Below, one piece after another: positions 1-6,363 of a stretch of DNA of 7,161 nt. A program made the position numbers and the translations under genes. The notes under the pieces are model-generated. The model was not told the DNA's origin. It saw only the letters and a program-made list of their open reading frames with translations, and did not search any database. Numbering within the stretch: the first letter of the stretch is position 1; each line of letters opens with the position of its first letter. This stretch comes from Pseudomonadota bacterium (GTDB taxonomy: Bacteria; Desulfobacterota; Desulfobacteria; Desulfobacterales; C00003060): assembly GCA_015222985.1 (NCBI GenBank), contig JADFWI010000196.1, positions 1 to 7,161 on the forward strand, given 5' to 3'.

Positions 1-119
1 AGTTCTTCTGTTTCATCCGCGCAGCGCAGGCGCTTGCGCCGCGTGTTTTCCCATTCAACATTCGATGTTGGACGTTCGATGTTCGATGTTCATTTTTTTG
101 TAACCGTGAACGGTTGCCT
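1..119 (+). repeat. Left copy of terminal inverted repeat (dispersed intergenic repeat)
   Basis: Bases 1-119 match the reverse complement of 7043-7161 except at 84 (C versus G) and 116 (G versus A); bases 1-83 are identical. From the outside in, the unit holds a GC-rich imperfect stem-loop (18-43, 9 paired bases with a 2-base bulge), a short dyad CAACAT-TCG-ATGTTG, tandem 7-base TTCGATG units (75-81, 82-88, with another at 61-67), a run of seven T, and an 18-base palindrome (100-117). It touches the 3' end of the TrpH-like gene: two of the three bases of that gene's TAG stop (118-120) lie in the matched segment. A reading frame across it is a translation of the repeat, not a gene. No transposase is nearby. 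The copy may continue beyond the window edge. Confidence 0.95.
100..117. repeat. Palindrome at inner edge of left repeat
   Basis: The sequence is GTAACCGT-GA-ACGGTTGC: 8-base arms around a 2-base centre, with a single G-T mismatch. Read in the direction of the minus-strand TrpH-like transcript, the stem is followed by seven A, not T, so it is not an intrinsic terminator of that gene. Confidence 0.8.
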
Positions 120-990
120 AAACTTTAACGATACTCTTCTTGAGTTCCTCTACAAGCCTGTAGGGAATGCGCAGATTTCCTTTTCCAATCCCAAGCTGAA
201 CACCTGGCTTTGCCGTGCCATGAAAATCCGTCCCCCCTGTGAGCAACAGGCCGTGGCGGAGCGCAAGCCTCTCGTAGCGGTTCTTGTGTTCGGGGGTGTG
301 ATCAGAATTGTAGACTTCCACTCCTTTTAGTCCGGCTTGCTTCAAGTCAACCAAAATACTCTCCAATTCCGTCTCATTTTTTGCATTGAGCGTGAAAGGG
401 TGGGCCAGCACGGGAACTCCTCCTGCCCGCAAAATCATCTGGATAGCTTCAGCAGGCAAAAGCCGATACCTGGAAACATATGCAGCCCCCCCTTTTCTTA
501 AGAGTTTCTTAAAGGCCTCATCAACACTCTGAACAACCCCTTTGTGAACCAATACTTGAGCAATGTGGGGCCTTCCAACCTGTCCCCCGCCCGAAACCTC
601 AATGACCTCATCATATCGTATGTCCACTCCCAGTTCCTGGAGCTTTGCAACGATCTTGAGGTTTCTCTTCGCCCGTGCATCTTGCACGGTTTCAAGAGTT
701 CGCCTCAAGTCCGAATCGTCTACCCGAATAAGATAACCCAGAATATGCATGGTGCCACGGGGAAAATCGGCGCTGATTTCAATGCCGGAAAGAATTTCGA
801 TAGAATGGGAGTGGGAGAAGCTTAACGCCTCGGCCGAACCGTCAACAGTATCATGGTCTGTAATGGCTACAGCCCTGAGGCCGATCTTCCGGGCTGCTTC
901 AATGATCTCCAGAGGTGAAAACGAACCGTCAGAAGCAGTCGAGTGGATGTGAAGGTCAATACAACCGGAGTTTTGGAAGGCTATATCCAT
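118..990 (-). CDS. rnm: PHP-domain phosphoesterase, TrpH/YciV (RNase AM) type
   Basis: From the ATG at 990 this is a 290-residue protein, the usual length of the TrpH/YciV family. Metal-binding PHP motifs are all present: DLHIHSTASDG (H14, H16, D21), AITDHDT (D45, H46), GIEIS (E71), MHILGY (H82), GRPH (H142), LAHPF (H197) and GTDFHG (D255, H257). Family members hydrolyse 3',5'-bisphosphonucleotides (pAp), and E. coli YciV/RnmA is a 5'-3' exoribonuclease that trims rRNA 5' ends; the same role here is inferred. It should be cytosolic. The reading frame extends upstream to a GTG at 1056, which would add 22 basic residues and overlap the dksA-like gene. I chose the ATG at 990 because it leaves a clean 20-base gap and the family core starts just after it, though no good ribosome binding site precedes it. 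The stop abuts the left repeat. Family certain, exact substrate not. Confidence 0.9.
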   Translation of the reverse strand: MDIAFQNSGCIDLHIHSTASDGSFSPLEIIEAARKIGLRAVAITDHDTVDGSAEALSFSHSHSIEILSGIEISADFPRGTMHILGYLIRVDDSDLRRTLETVQDARAKRNLKIVAKLQELGVDIRYDEVIEVSGGGQVGRPHIAQVLVHKGVVQSVDEAFKKLLRKGGAAYVSRYRLLPAEAIQMILRAGGVPVLAHPFTLNAKNETELESILVDLKQAGLKGVEVYNSDHTPEHKNRYERLALRHGLLLTGGTDFHGTAKPGVQLGIGKGNLRIPYRLVEELKKSIVKV

Positions 991-1010
991 GGGAGGAGAG
1001 TGGCAGTCTT

Positions 1011-1373
1011 CTATACCCCGAGAGCGTTTTCCCTTGCCTCTTCTTCGGTTTTGCACTCAATACACTGACCGGTAACTGGTCGAGCCTTCAAACGTTTGAG
1101 GGTTATTTCCCCGCCACAGGTCTCGCAAATTCCATAAGTGCCGTTGTCGATTCGCTCAAGGGCCTGCCTTATCTTGGCGATGAGCTTCCGCTCTCTGTCT
1201 CGTATGCGAAGGGTGAAGTTGCGGTCCGATTCCAAGGCTGCGCGATCAGTCGGATCAGGGAAGGTAGGCTTCTCATCCGTCATACCGGATACAGTGCCAC
1301 TTGCCTCGGCCAGCAAGGTTTGCAAACGTTCGGTCAAATGCTTCTTGAAATATTCCTGGTCCTTTTTTTTCAT
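1011..1373 (-). CDS. dksA: DksA/TraR-family RNA polymerase-binding zinc-finger regulator
   Basis: This 120-residue protein matches short DksA-type regulators. It has an N-terminal helix (about 1-30), a coiled-coil tip with the DxxDxA signature (D40-P-T-D43-R-A45), the helix LRIRDRERKLIAKI, and a four-cysteine zinc finger (C83-x2-C86 ... C104-x2-C107). DksA enters the RNA polymerase secondary channel and, with ppGpp, adjusts rRNA and amino-acid promoters. The conserved tip aspartates suggest an active DksA-like factor rather than a degenerate TraR homologue. It is somewhat shorter than E. coli DksA (151 aa) at the N-terminus, as is common in deltaproteobacterial versions. AGCAGG lies 7 bases upstream of the ATG and may serve as ribosome binding site. 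It is the first gene of a unit with the TrpH-like gene. Several paralogues are usual in this phylum, so it need not be the main DksA. Confidence 0.93.
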   Translation of the reverse strand: MKKKDQEYFKKHLTERLQTLLAEASGTVSGMTDEKPTFPDPTDRAALESDRNFTLRIRDRERKLIAKIRQALERIDNGTYGICETCGGEITLKRLKARPVTGQCIECKTEEEARENALGV

Positions 1374-1391
1374 CCCAATACCTGCTTAACA

Positions 1392-1397
1392 AGTATA
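1392..1397 (-). promoter_or_regulatory. Possible -10 box for the dksA-like gene
   Basis: The minus strand reads TATACT 18 bases upstream of the start codon. The sequence 17 bases further upstream (ATGCAT) is a poor -35 match, and transcription from here would leave a very short leader. Weak support. Confidence 0.25.
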
Positions 1398-1413
1398 CGC
1401 CATGGAGAGAAAA

Positions 1414-1426
1414 AATGCATTGCATT
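1414..1426. promoter_or_regulatory. 13-base palindrome, possible operator
   Basis: The sequence is AATGCA-T-TGCATT, with perfect 6-base arms around one base. It lies 41 bases upstream of the dksA-like start. It could be a dimeric regulator site, but no cognate regulator is in the window. Confidence 0.3.
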
Positions 1427-1462
1427 CAGCATCCCAGTTGGGTATTTTGAATAAATAAGGGA

Positions 1463-1477
1463 ATTCATTGAATGAAT
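1463..1477. promoter_or_regulatory. 15-base palindrome, possible operator
   Basis: The sequence is ATTCATT-G-AATGAAT, with perfect 7-base arms around one base, in the AT-rich centre of the divergent region. It abuts the next dyad. The function is inferred from position and symmetry only. Confidence 0.35.
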
Positions 1478-1502
1478 GCTATTTAAATAATAAAAAATAG
1501 CA
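1477..1502. promoter_or_regulatory. 8-base inverted repeat with 10-base spacer
   Basis: TGCTATTT (1477-1484) and AAATAGCA (1495-1502) form perfect inverted arms around a 10-base A/T spacer. The centre-to-centre distance of about 18 bases suits a dimeric DNA-binding protein, or the dyad could be part of a leader structure of the operon that starts at 1600. Confidence 0.35.
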
Positions 1503-1599
1503 CAACACGGTGATCTTGTAAAGACAAAAGTTGACCCAGCGCCGTGACATCAAGCCAAGCCATACTGATCGGCAAGAATGCGCCTGACATAATATTCTA

Positions 1600-3726
1600 A
1601 TGGCTATACACAAAGGCTATACGGCCAAGAGAAGATTCTGGATCTGTCTCTTGGCCCTGGGAGCTTCATCTATCTCCGTTCAGCTTGTGATGATCCGCGA
1701 GGTCATGTCCAGCTTTTGCGGTAATGAATTAGTCATAGGGCTGGTCCTTGGTGTATGGCTTCTCTTTACAGGGCTTGGCAGTGCCCTTGGCATACCGCTG
1801 GCAAAAAGGAGAAGGCCGGAAAGAACGCTTTTTTGCGGTCATGTCCTCATAGCGATTATACCCTTTGTCCAGGTTGCGGCTATTAGAGCCCTTCCTCTTC
1901 TTTGGGTCCGGGGTGAAATGCTCGGTTTGACCTCGGCCATTTTCTCGAGCGCCTCAATCCTCGTGCCTTATTGTCTTGTAGGAGGTGCGATGATACCCGT
2001 AGCAGGGGCTCTCCTTCAAGGCAAGGAAACCACAAGCAAGGTATATATTGCCGACACCATTGGTGATATTGCCGGCGGGCTCATATTTAGCCTCGTCTTT
2101 GTTTATACCTTTTCCCACTGGGACAGCCTGGTTTGCCTTGGGTTGCTGAATCTCCTTGCCGCAGCCGTGATGACCTCATATGCGGGAATTCCCGTCTTGG
2201 TTGTGCTGGGGTTAGGCGTGCTGACAGCCAGGCCCCTTCATATGTCCACTCTTTCCTGGCGTTTTCCCGGTCAAGAGATCATCGTGCATAAGAATACGCC
2301 CTTTGCGCAGCTCACGATTTCTAAAACCGGTCAGCAGATCAATGTCCTCCAAGACGCCATCCCCCTGTTCTCAACAGGGAATCTTGACATGGAGGCCGTG
2401 GCCCATCTTCCGCTCTGCCAGGTTGAGCGAAAATCCAATATTCTTTTGATTGCCGGGGGCGTCTTTGGAACCATTGAAGAAATTGCCAAGCATAAACCAA
2501 AGCGTATAGATTATGTCGAACTCGATCCTGCCATCCTTGACCTGGACAGGCTTATTGGCCAAAGCCTTTCCCATCCCTTTGTCCACGTCCATGTTGGTGA
2601 CGGCCGCCTCTTTGTGAAAAAGACGGGCACCAAATATGATGCTATCATTATCGACCTCCCGGACCCGGAAAATGCGCAACTCAACCGCTTCTACAGCCAG
2701 GAGTTTTTTCGTGAGGCAAAATCGATCCTAACTCCGGAAGGAGTCCTTTCCTTTACGCTTATAGGCGCTGAAAACTACCTTGAAGAAAAGGGGATGGCCG
2801 TCAACCGATCCGTTTACGCGGCCCTGAAAAGCGTTTTCAGGCATCTGCTCGTCTTTCCTGGAATTACCCATTACTATCTGGCCTCTGATGCTCCTTTAAC
2901 GACCAATATCGCAGACGTACTGGCCAAACGCAAGATCATCACCAGACGCCTGGTGGACTATGAACTCCCGACTATGGCGGACCCGCACCGCATAGATCTT
3001 CTCAGTCAACTTCTGAGCGAACAAGAGGTCTCACCCAACAGGGACCTGTCCCCGGCCGCCTTTGGGCACCTTCTGGATATGTGGCTCAAAAAATCCGGGA
3101 GCCCCAAGACTCTTCTTTACATCATGTTTGTATTGATCTTGGTATTTGCGGCCCTTTCATGCCGCAGGAACGTAATCGGTTTTACGATCATGACCTCAGG
3201 ATACGCAGGCATGGCCTTTGAATTGTGCCTTCTCCTCCTCTTTCAGGTCATATACGGCTATGTATATTTGCGGATCTGCATATTTATCACCCTCTTTATG
3301 ATAGGATCTGCACTGGGGGCCTTTATATCCGGCAGGATAAGAAGGAGTAACTCCTGGCAGATCCTTGTCACAGACTCCGGCCTTGTTCTGTTGGCGGCGC
3401 TGGCCTGCATTGCGGTTGCGGGTGGAATTGGCGGAAAAAGCCAGGCCTCTTTGTTTGCCATGCAGTACGTAGTGATTCCGTCTCTGATCTTTTGCGTGGC
3501 CTTTGCGGCCGGGTGTCAGTTCTCGGCTGCCTCCCGCTTGGCCCATGGGAGCGAGGCAGAAATCACGGGACGCCTCTATGTGGCAGATCTTGCGGGTGCT
3601 GCCTGCGGTACTATATTGACAGGACTGCTGTTTCTTCCTAAGATTGGAATTATTGGCGTATTGATCTCGGTCCTTGTGCTTAAGAGCCTGAGCTTTGGTC
3701 TCAATATTGTGTCGCGAAGGTCTTAG
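1600..3726 (+). CDS. Multi-TM protein with inserted spermidine-synthase-like domain
   Basis: This 708-residue protein has hydrophobic helices at about 13-33, 44-64, 80-98, 107-138, 150-172 and 178-210, then a soluble domain (about 225-445), then a second hydrophobic block (503-520, 526-550, 556-577, 588-610, 620-645, 660-700). The soluble part resembles the spermidine/spermine synthase fold: ILLIAGGVFGTIEE (SAM-type glycine loop), YVELDP (E307), GDGRLF (D334) and IIIDLPDPENAQLNRFYSQEFF (D352, D355, Y365). The canonical GGGDGG aspartate is V288, so ordinary aminopropyl transfer is doubtful. Both membrane halves carry a similar segment (KVYIADTIGDIAGG near 147; RLYVADLAGAACG near 658), implying an internal duplication. 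Basic loops (KRRRPER, RRN, RIRR) put the soluble domain in the cytoplasm. It is the first gene of the operon, 17 bases before amrS. No strong ribosome binding site precedes the ATG at 1600. Substrate unknown. Confidence 0.85.
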   Translation: MAIHKGYTAKRRFWICLLALGASSISVQLVMIREVMSSFCGNELVIGLVLGVWLLFTGLGSALGIPLAKRRRPERTLFCGHVLIAIIPFVQVAAIRALPLLWVRGEMLGLTSAIFSSASILVPYCLVGGAMIPVAGALLQGKETTSKVYIADTIGDIAGGLIFSLVFVYTFSHWDSLVCLGLLNLLAAAVMTSYAGIPVLVVLGLGVLTARPLHMSTLSWRFPGQEIIVHKNTPFAQLTISKTGQQINVLQDAIPLFSTGNLDMEAVAHLPLCQVERKSNILLIAGGVFGTIEEIAKHKPKRIDYVELDPAILDLDRLIGQSLSHPFVHVHVGDGRLFVKKTGTKYDAIIIDLPDPENAQLNRFYSQEFFREAKSILTPEGVLSFTLIGAENYLEEKGMAVNRSVYAALKSVFRHLLVFPGITHYYLASDAPLTTNIADVLAKRKIITRRLVDYELPTMADPHRIDLLSQLLSEQEVSPNRDLSPAAFGHLLDMWLKKSGSPKTLLYIMFVLILVFAALSCRRNVIGFTIMTSGYAGMAFELCLLLLFQVIYGYVYLRICIFITLFMIGSALGAFISGRIRRSNSWQILVTDSGLVLLAALACIAVAGGIGGKSQASLFAMQYVVIPSLIFCVAFAAGCQFSAASRLAHGSEAEITGRLYVADLAGAACGTILTGLLFLPKIGIIGVLISVLVLKSLSFGLNIVSRRS

Positions 3727-3743
3727 AAACTATTTTCAAACGA

Positions 3744-4871
3744 ATGCCCATGGAAACATCCCGCAGGGATTTCATAAAGACCACATTTTGCGCAACCTGT
3801 GGCGCTTTGCTGCTTCCGTGGCATTTTGCATGGGCCAAAGAGGACTTCTCTCCCACAGACCCACATGTAAAGGAGGCCTATTTTTACAGTCAACTCGATA
3901 ATGGCAAGGTACGGTGTGGCACCTGTCCCCACGAATGCGTGGTCCTTCCCGGCAACCGGGGAAGGTGTCTGACCAAGGTGAACATAGCGGGGAAACTCTA
4001 TACCATTTCTTATGCAAACCCTTGCGTTGTTCATGTTGACCCTGTGGAGAAGAAGCCGCTGCTGCATTTTCATCCCGGAAGCAAGGCCTTTTCTCTTGCA
4101 GTAGCAGGATGCAACTTCCACTGCCTGAACTGCCAGAACTGGGAGATATCTCAAACAAGCCCGGACAAGACGCGCAATCAGAATATATCTCCGGACGAAG
4201 TCGTGTTGATGGCTTCGGGTTACGGGTGCAAAAGCATTGCTTATACTTATTCTGAGGCCACGACGTTTTACGAATACATGGTCGACATATCGGCCAAGGC
4301 GAAAAAGGTGGGGATTAAGAATATCTGGGTAAGCAATGCATACATTAGTCAAGCCGCCCTGAACAGGCTATGTGATGTGATAGATGCGGCCAGTGTGAAT
4401 CTCAAGAGTTTTTCAGACAAGATCTATTGGGACTTAACCGGCGGGCATCTTGAGCCTGTCCTTGAAACCTTCAAGACCCTTCACCGGCGCGGGGTTTGGA
4501 TGGAGATTATCAATCTGGTCATTCCCACTTACACAGACGATCTGGAAATGACAAAAAAAATGTGCGGCTGGATTCTGGATAACCTTGGGTCTGAATATCC
4601 CCTTCATTTTTCCAGATTCTTTCCCCAGTACAAGCTTATCCGTCTCCCGCCCACGCCGGTCGAGGTCTTGGAAAAGGCCAGGGAGATAGCTTTGAAAGAA
4701 GGGCTCAATCACGTTTACATCGGCAATGTGCCTGGTGGGTGTGATAAAACCATATGTCCGAACTGCAGGCGTACTGTGGTTCAAAGAAGGGGTTACACGG
4801 TTGTAGCAAACCTGATAGACAAGGGAAAATGCAAGTTTTGTGGAACCCCCATTAGCGGCACGTGGGATTGA
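3744..4871 (+). CDS. amrS: AmmeMemoRadiSam radical SAM enzyme AmrS with Tat signal
   Basis: This 375-residue protein has the radical SAM motif C123-NFH-C127-LN-C130, which binds the 4Fe-4S cluster. It lies within the family hallmark GCNFHCLNCQNWEISQ, preceded by EKKPLLHFHPGS. Family-specific cysteines are also present: CGTCPHEC and GRC (58, 61, 65, 75), and C-terminal pairs C338/C341 and C363/C366 resembling a zinc ribbon. The family core normally begins near KEAYFYSQ (residue 44 here). In front of it lies a twin-arginine signal: SRRDFIK (6-12), a hydrophobic stretch, and AWA (29-31) before K32, so export of the folded enzyme by Tat is predicted. The signal contains an unusual CATC (16-19). 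Two starts (3744 and 3750) are possible; neither has a clear ribosome binding site. The stop lies 2 bases before the amrB-amrA start, implying coupling. Target and reaction are unknown; family assignment is firm. Confidence 0.93.
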   Translation: MPMETSRRDFIKTTFCATCGALLLPWHFAWAKEDFSPTDPHVKEAYFYSQLDNGKVRCGTCPHECVVLPGNRGRCLTKVNIAGKLYTISYANPCVVHVDPVEKKPLLHFHPGSKAFSLAVAGCNFHCLNCQNWEISQTSPDKTRNQNISPDEVVLMASGYGCKSIAYTYSEATTFYEYMVDISAKAKKVGIKNIWVSNAYISQAALNRLCDVIDAASVNLKSFSDKIYWDLTGGHLEPVLETFKTLHRRGVWMEIINLVIPTYTDDLEMTKKMCGWILDNLGSEYPLHFSRFFPQYKLIRLPPTPVEVLEKAREIALKEGLNHVYIGNVPGGCDKTICPNCRRTVVQRRGYTVVANLIDKGKCKFCGTPISGTWD

Positions 4872-4873
4872 CA

Positions 4874-6343
4874 ATGATGATAATGAAAAGACTCGGACTC
4901 ATCGCTCTTATCCTGGCATTGGCAATCGGTTGGACGTGGAAATCCTTGTGCGCCTCTGACGAAACCGGCACAACAGTGCGACCACCGGCTGTGGCCGGCC
5001 TATTCTATCCTAAAAAGCACGATGAGCTTGGACAGACAGTCCGAAGCCTCTTGAAAGATGCCTCCGGCATTAAGGTTCCGGGAAAAATCCGAGGACTGGT
5101 TGTTCCCCATGCGGGATATATCTATTCAGGTATTGTGGCTGCTGCGGGATACACACAGATAGACCCGGCTACAAAGACGGTTATACTTCTTGGCCCCAGC
5201 CACCGGGCCCCTTTGAGGGATGCATCCATTCCTAACGTGAAGGCTTACCAAACACCACTGGGACAAGTCCCCCTGGCAAAGCTTGCTTTCACCCTCCGAA
5301 AATTGCCGCTCTTTGAATATGTCCCTCAAGCTCACGAAAGGGAACATTCCCTCGAGGTTCAACTCCCCTTCCTGCAAGTGATGCTGGGGGATTTTGAAAT
5401 CGTTCCTATCCTGACAAACAGCTCAGACCCGGAGGCCCTCGCTAGCGCGCTCGTCCGGCATATTGATGAAGATACTCTGGTTGTGGCCAGTTCGGATCTT
5501 TCCCACTTCTATTCTTACGACACGGCTGTTACCCTGGACCGAATCTGCACTGACGCCATCACCGGCTCCATATTTTCCGACATGGCTCTGTGCGAGGCCT
5601 GTGGCAAGCAGGCTGTTTTGACTCTCATGCATATTGCCAAGATTAAAGGCTGGGGTGGCATATTTATTGATTACAAGAATTCCGGCGACACCGCAGGAGA
5701 CAGAAACCGTGTGGTCGGTTATGCGAGCATCGCCTTTGTAGACAGAAAGGAGGGGTCAACAAAAATGAAAGGGAACCTGTCTGCCCAGGACAGAAAGGCC
5801 CTCCTGAGGCTTGCCCGTTCTGCCATTGAGGCAAAGCTTGTAAGAGGCGCCAAGGTGGAAAGACCAGGGTTGTCTTCTCCAGCATTGACAGAAGAGAGAG
5901 GCTGCTTTGTTACACTGCACAAACACGGCCAACTTCGAGGATGCATAGGCACCATTGAGCCTGTCTCATCCCTCGTGGAATGCGTGGAAGAAAACGCTCA
6001 AAGCGCTGCCTTTCGAGATCCGAGATTTCCCTCCTTGAAGGCAGACGAACTCTCTGAGATAGACATTGAGGTCAGTGTCTTGACTGTACCGGAAAAACTC
6101 AGCTTCAAGGATGGAGAGGACCTTAAGAGTCAACTTGAGCCCCTCGTTCACGGTGTCATTCTCTCGAGGGGCCATAACAGATCGACCTTTCTTCCCCAGG
6201 TCTGGAAGCAGCTTCCGGACAAAGAGCAGTTTCTTGAGCATCTCTGTCTTAAAGGCGACATGTCCTCAAAGGCATGGCAAGACCCGAAAACAAAGGTAAA
6301 AGTGTATCAGGCTGAGGTCTTCGGGGAAGAGGATTTCGAATAG
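4874..6343 (+). CDS. amrB: Secreted MEMO-AMMECR1 fusion (AmrB-AmrA)
   Basis: From the ATG at 4874 this is 489 residues. Residues 4-27 look like a Sec signal peptide (MKRLGLIALILALAIGW, then KSLCA before SDE). The MEMO core begins at RPPAVAGLFYP, where stand-alone homologues start. Expected metal-site residues of human MEMO1 have counterparts: VPHAGY (H79), GPSHRAP (H110), SSDLSH (D208, H211) and EACGK (C243), plus the conserved EHSLEVQLPFLQ. From about residue 298 an AMMECR1 domain follows, with the hallmark LRGCIG (354-359) and FRDPRFPSL. MEMO resembles LigB-type non-haem iron dioxygenases; AMMECR1 function is unresolved. The two domains are parts B and A of the AmmeMemoRadiSam system and are separate genes in many genomes. 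A GTG at 4862, overlapping the amrS stop, or ATGs at 4877 and 4883 are alternative starts. A strong internal ribosome binding site sits at the domain junction. Confidence 0.92.
   Translation: MMIMKRLGLIALILALAIGWTWKSLCASDETGTTVRPPAVAGLFYPKKHDELGQTVRSLLKDASGIKVPGKIRGLVVPHAGYIYSGIVAAAGYTQIDPATKTVILLGPSHRAPLRDASIPNVKAYQTPLGQVPLAKLAFTLRKLPLFEYVPQAHEREHSLEVQLPFLQVMLGDFEIVPILTNSSDPEALASALVRHIDEDTLVVASSDLSHFYSYDTAVTLDRICTDAITGSIFSDMALCEACGKQAVLTLMHIAKIKGWGGIFIDYKNSGDTAGDRNRVVGYASIAFVDRKEGSTKMKGNLSAQDRKALLRLARSAIEAKLVRGAKVERPGLSSPALTEERGCFVTLHKHGQLRGCIGTIEPVSSLVECVEENAQSAAFRDPRFPSLKADELSEIDIEVSVLTVPEKLSFKDGEDLKSQLEPLVHGVILSRGHNRSTFLPQVWKQLPDKEQFLEHLCLKGDMSSKAWQDPKTKVKVYQAEVFGEEDFE
5747..5767 (+). promoter_or_regulatory. 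Internal Shine-Dalgarno and ATG at MEMO/AMMECR1 junction
   Basis: AAGGAGGGG (5747-5755) is followed 9 bases later by ATG (5765-5767), in frame with the fusion gene. It is the strongest ribosome binding site in the window. Initiation here would give a 192-residue protein, ending at 6343, that starts MKGNLSAQDRKALL. That is the length and start expected of a stand-alone AMMECR1 protein, and it has no signal peptide, so it would stay in the cytosol. It may be a remnant of an ancestral two-gene arrangement or a working second start. Confidence 0.6.
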
Positions 6344-6351
6344 TTTCAAGA

Positions 6352-6357
6352 AAGGAG
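6352..6357 (+). promoter_or_regulatory. Ribosome binding site of the PilZ gene
   Basis: AAGGAG lies 6 bases upstream of the GTG at 6364 and decides this non-ATG start. It sits in the 20-base gap after the amrB-amrA stop. Confidence 0.8.
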
Positions 6358-6363
6358 CATCTA

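Larger units (their letters stand above)
1374..1599. other. Divergent intergenic region, AT-rich centre
   Basis: This 226-base stretch separates two head-to-head transcription units and must carry both promoters. The segment 1441-1500 is strongly AT-rich against flanks of moderate G+C. I see three dyad symmetries (listed separately). On the plus strand, TTGAAT (1468-1473) with TAAAAA (1491-1496) at 17-base spacing is a weak sigma-70-like candidate for the operon. TTGACC at 1531 has no partner at normal spacing. No sigma-54 GG-N10-GC signature, riboswitch or small gene was recognised. Confidence 0.6.

Noticed and set aside
61..92. CRISPR-like array in the TTCGATG tandems
   Set aside because: Units are 7 or 14 bases with no spacers; it is a microtandem inside a dispersed repeat and no cas gene is near.
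100..117. Intrinsic terminator at the palindrome next to the TrpH-like stop (and its twin at 7045-7062)
   Set aside because: In the direction of the upstream gene the stem is followed by A residues, not T, in both copies.
34..330. Plus-strand 98-codon reading frame beginning in the left repeat
   Set aside because: Its first part is a translation of the repeat tandems and the rest is antisense to the well-supported PHP enzyme.
991..1056. Extended GTG start for the PHP enzyme overlapping the dksA-like gene
   Set aside because: The added 22 residues are basic and unlike the family N-terminus, and would overlap the upstream gene by 46 bases; the ATG at 990 leaves a normal gap.
915..1454. Plus-strand 179-codon reading frame
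   Set aside because: It is antisense to the DksA-like gene and the start of the PHP gene, both with clear family motifs; it shows no recognisable domain.
1571..1584. Sigma-54 type promoter before the 708-residue gene
   Set aside because: GG is present at 1571-1572 but the GC doublet is not at the required 10-base spacing.
3723..4352. Minus-strand 209-codon reading frame
   Set aside because: It is antisense to amrS, which has intact radical SAM motifs; no domain or ribosome binding site supports it.
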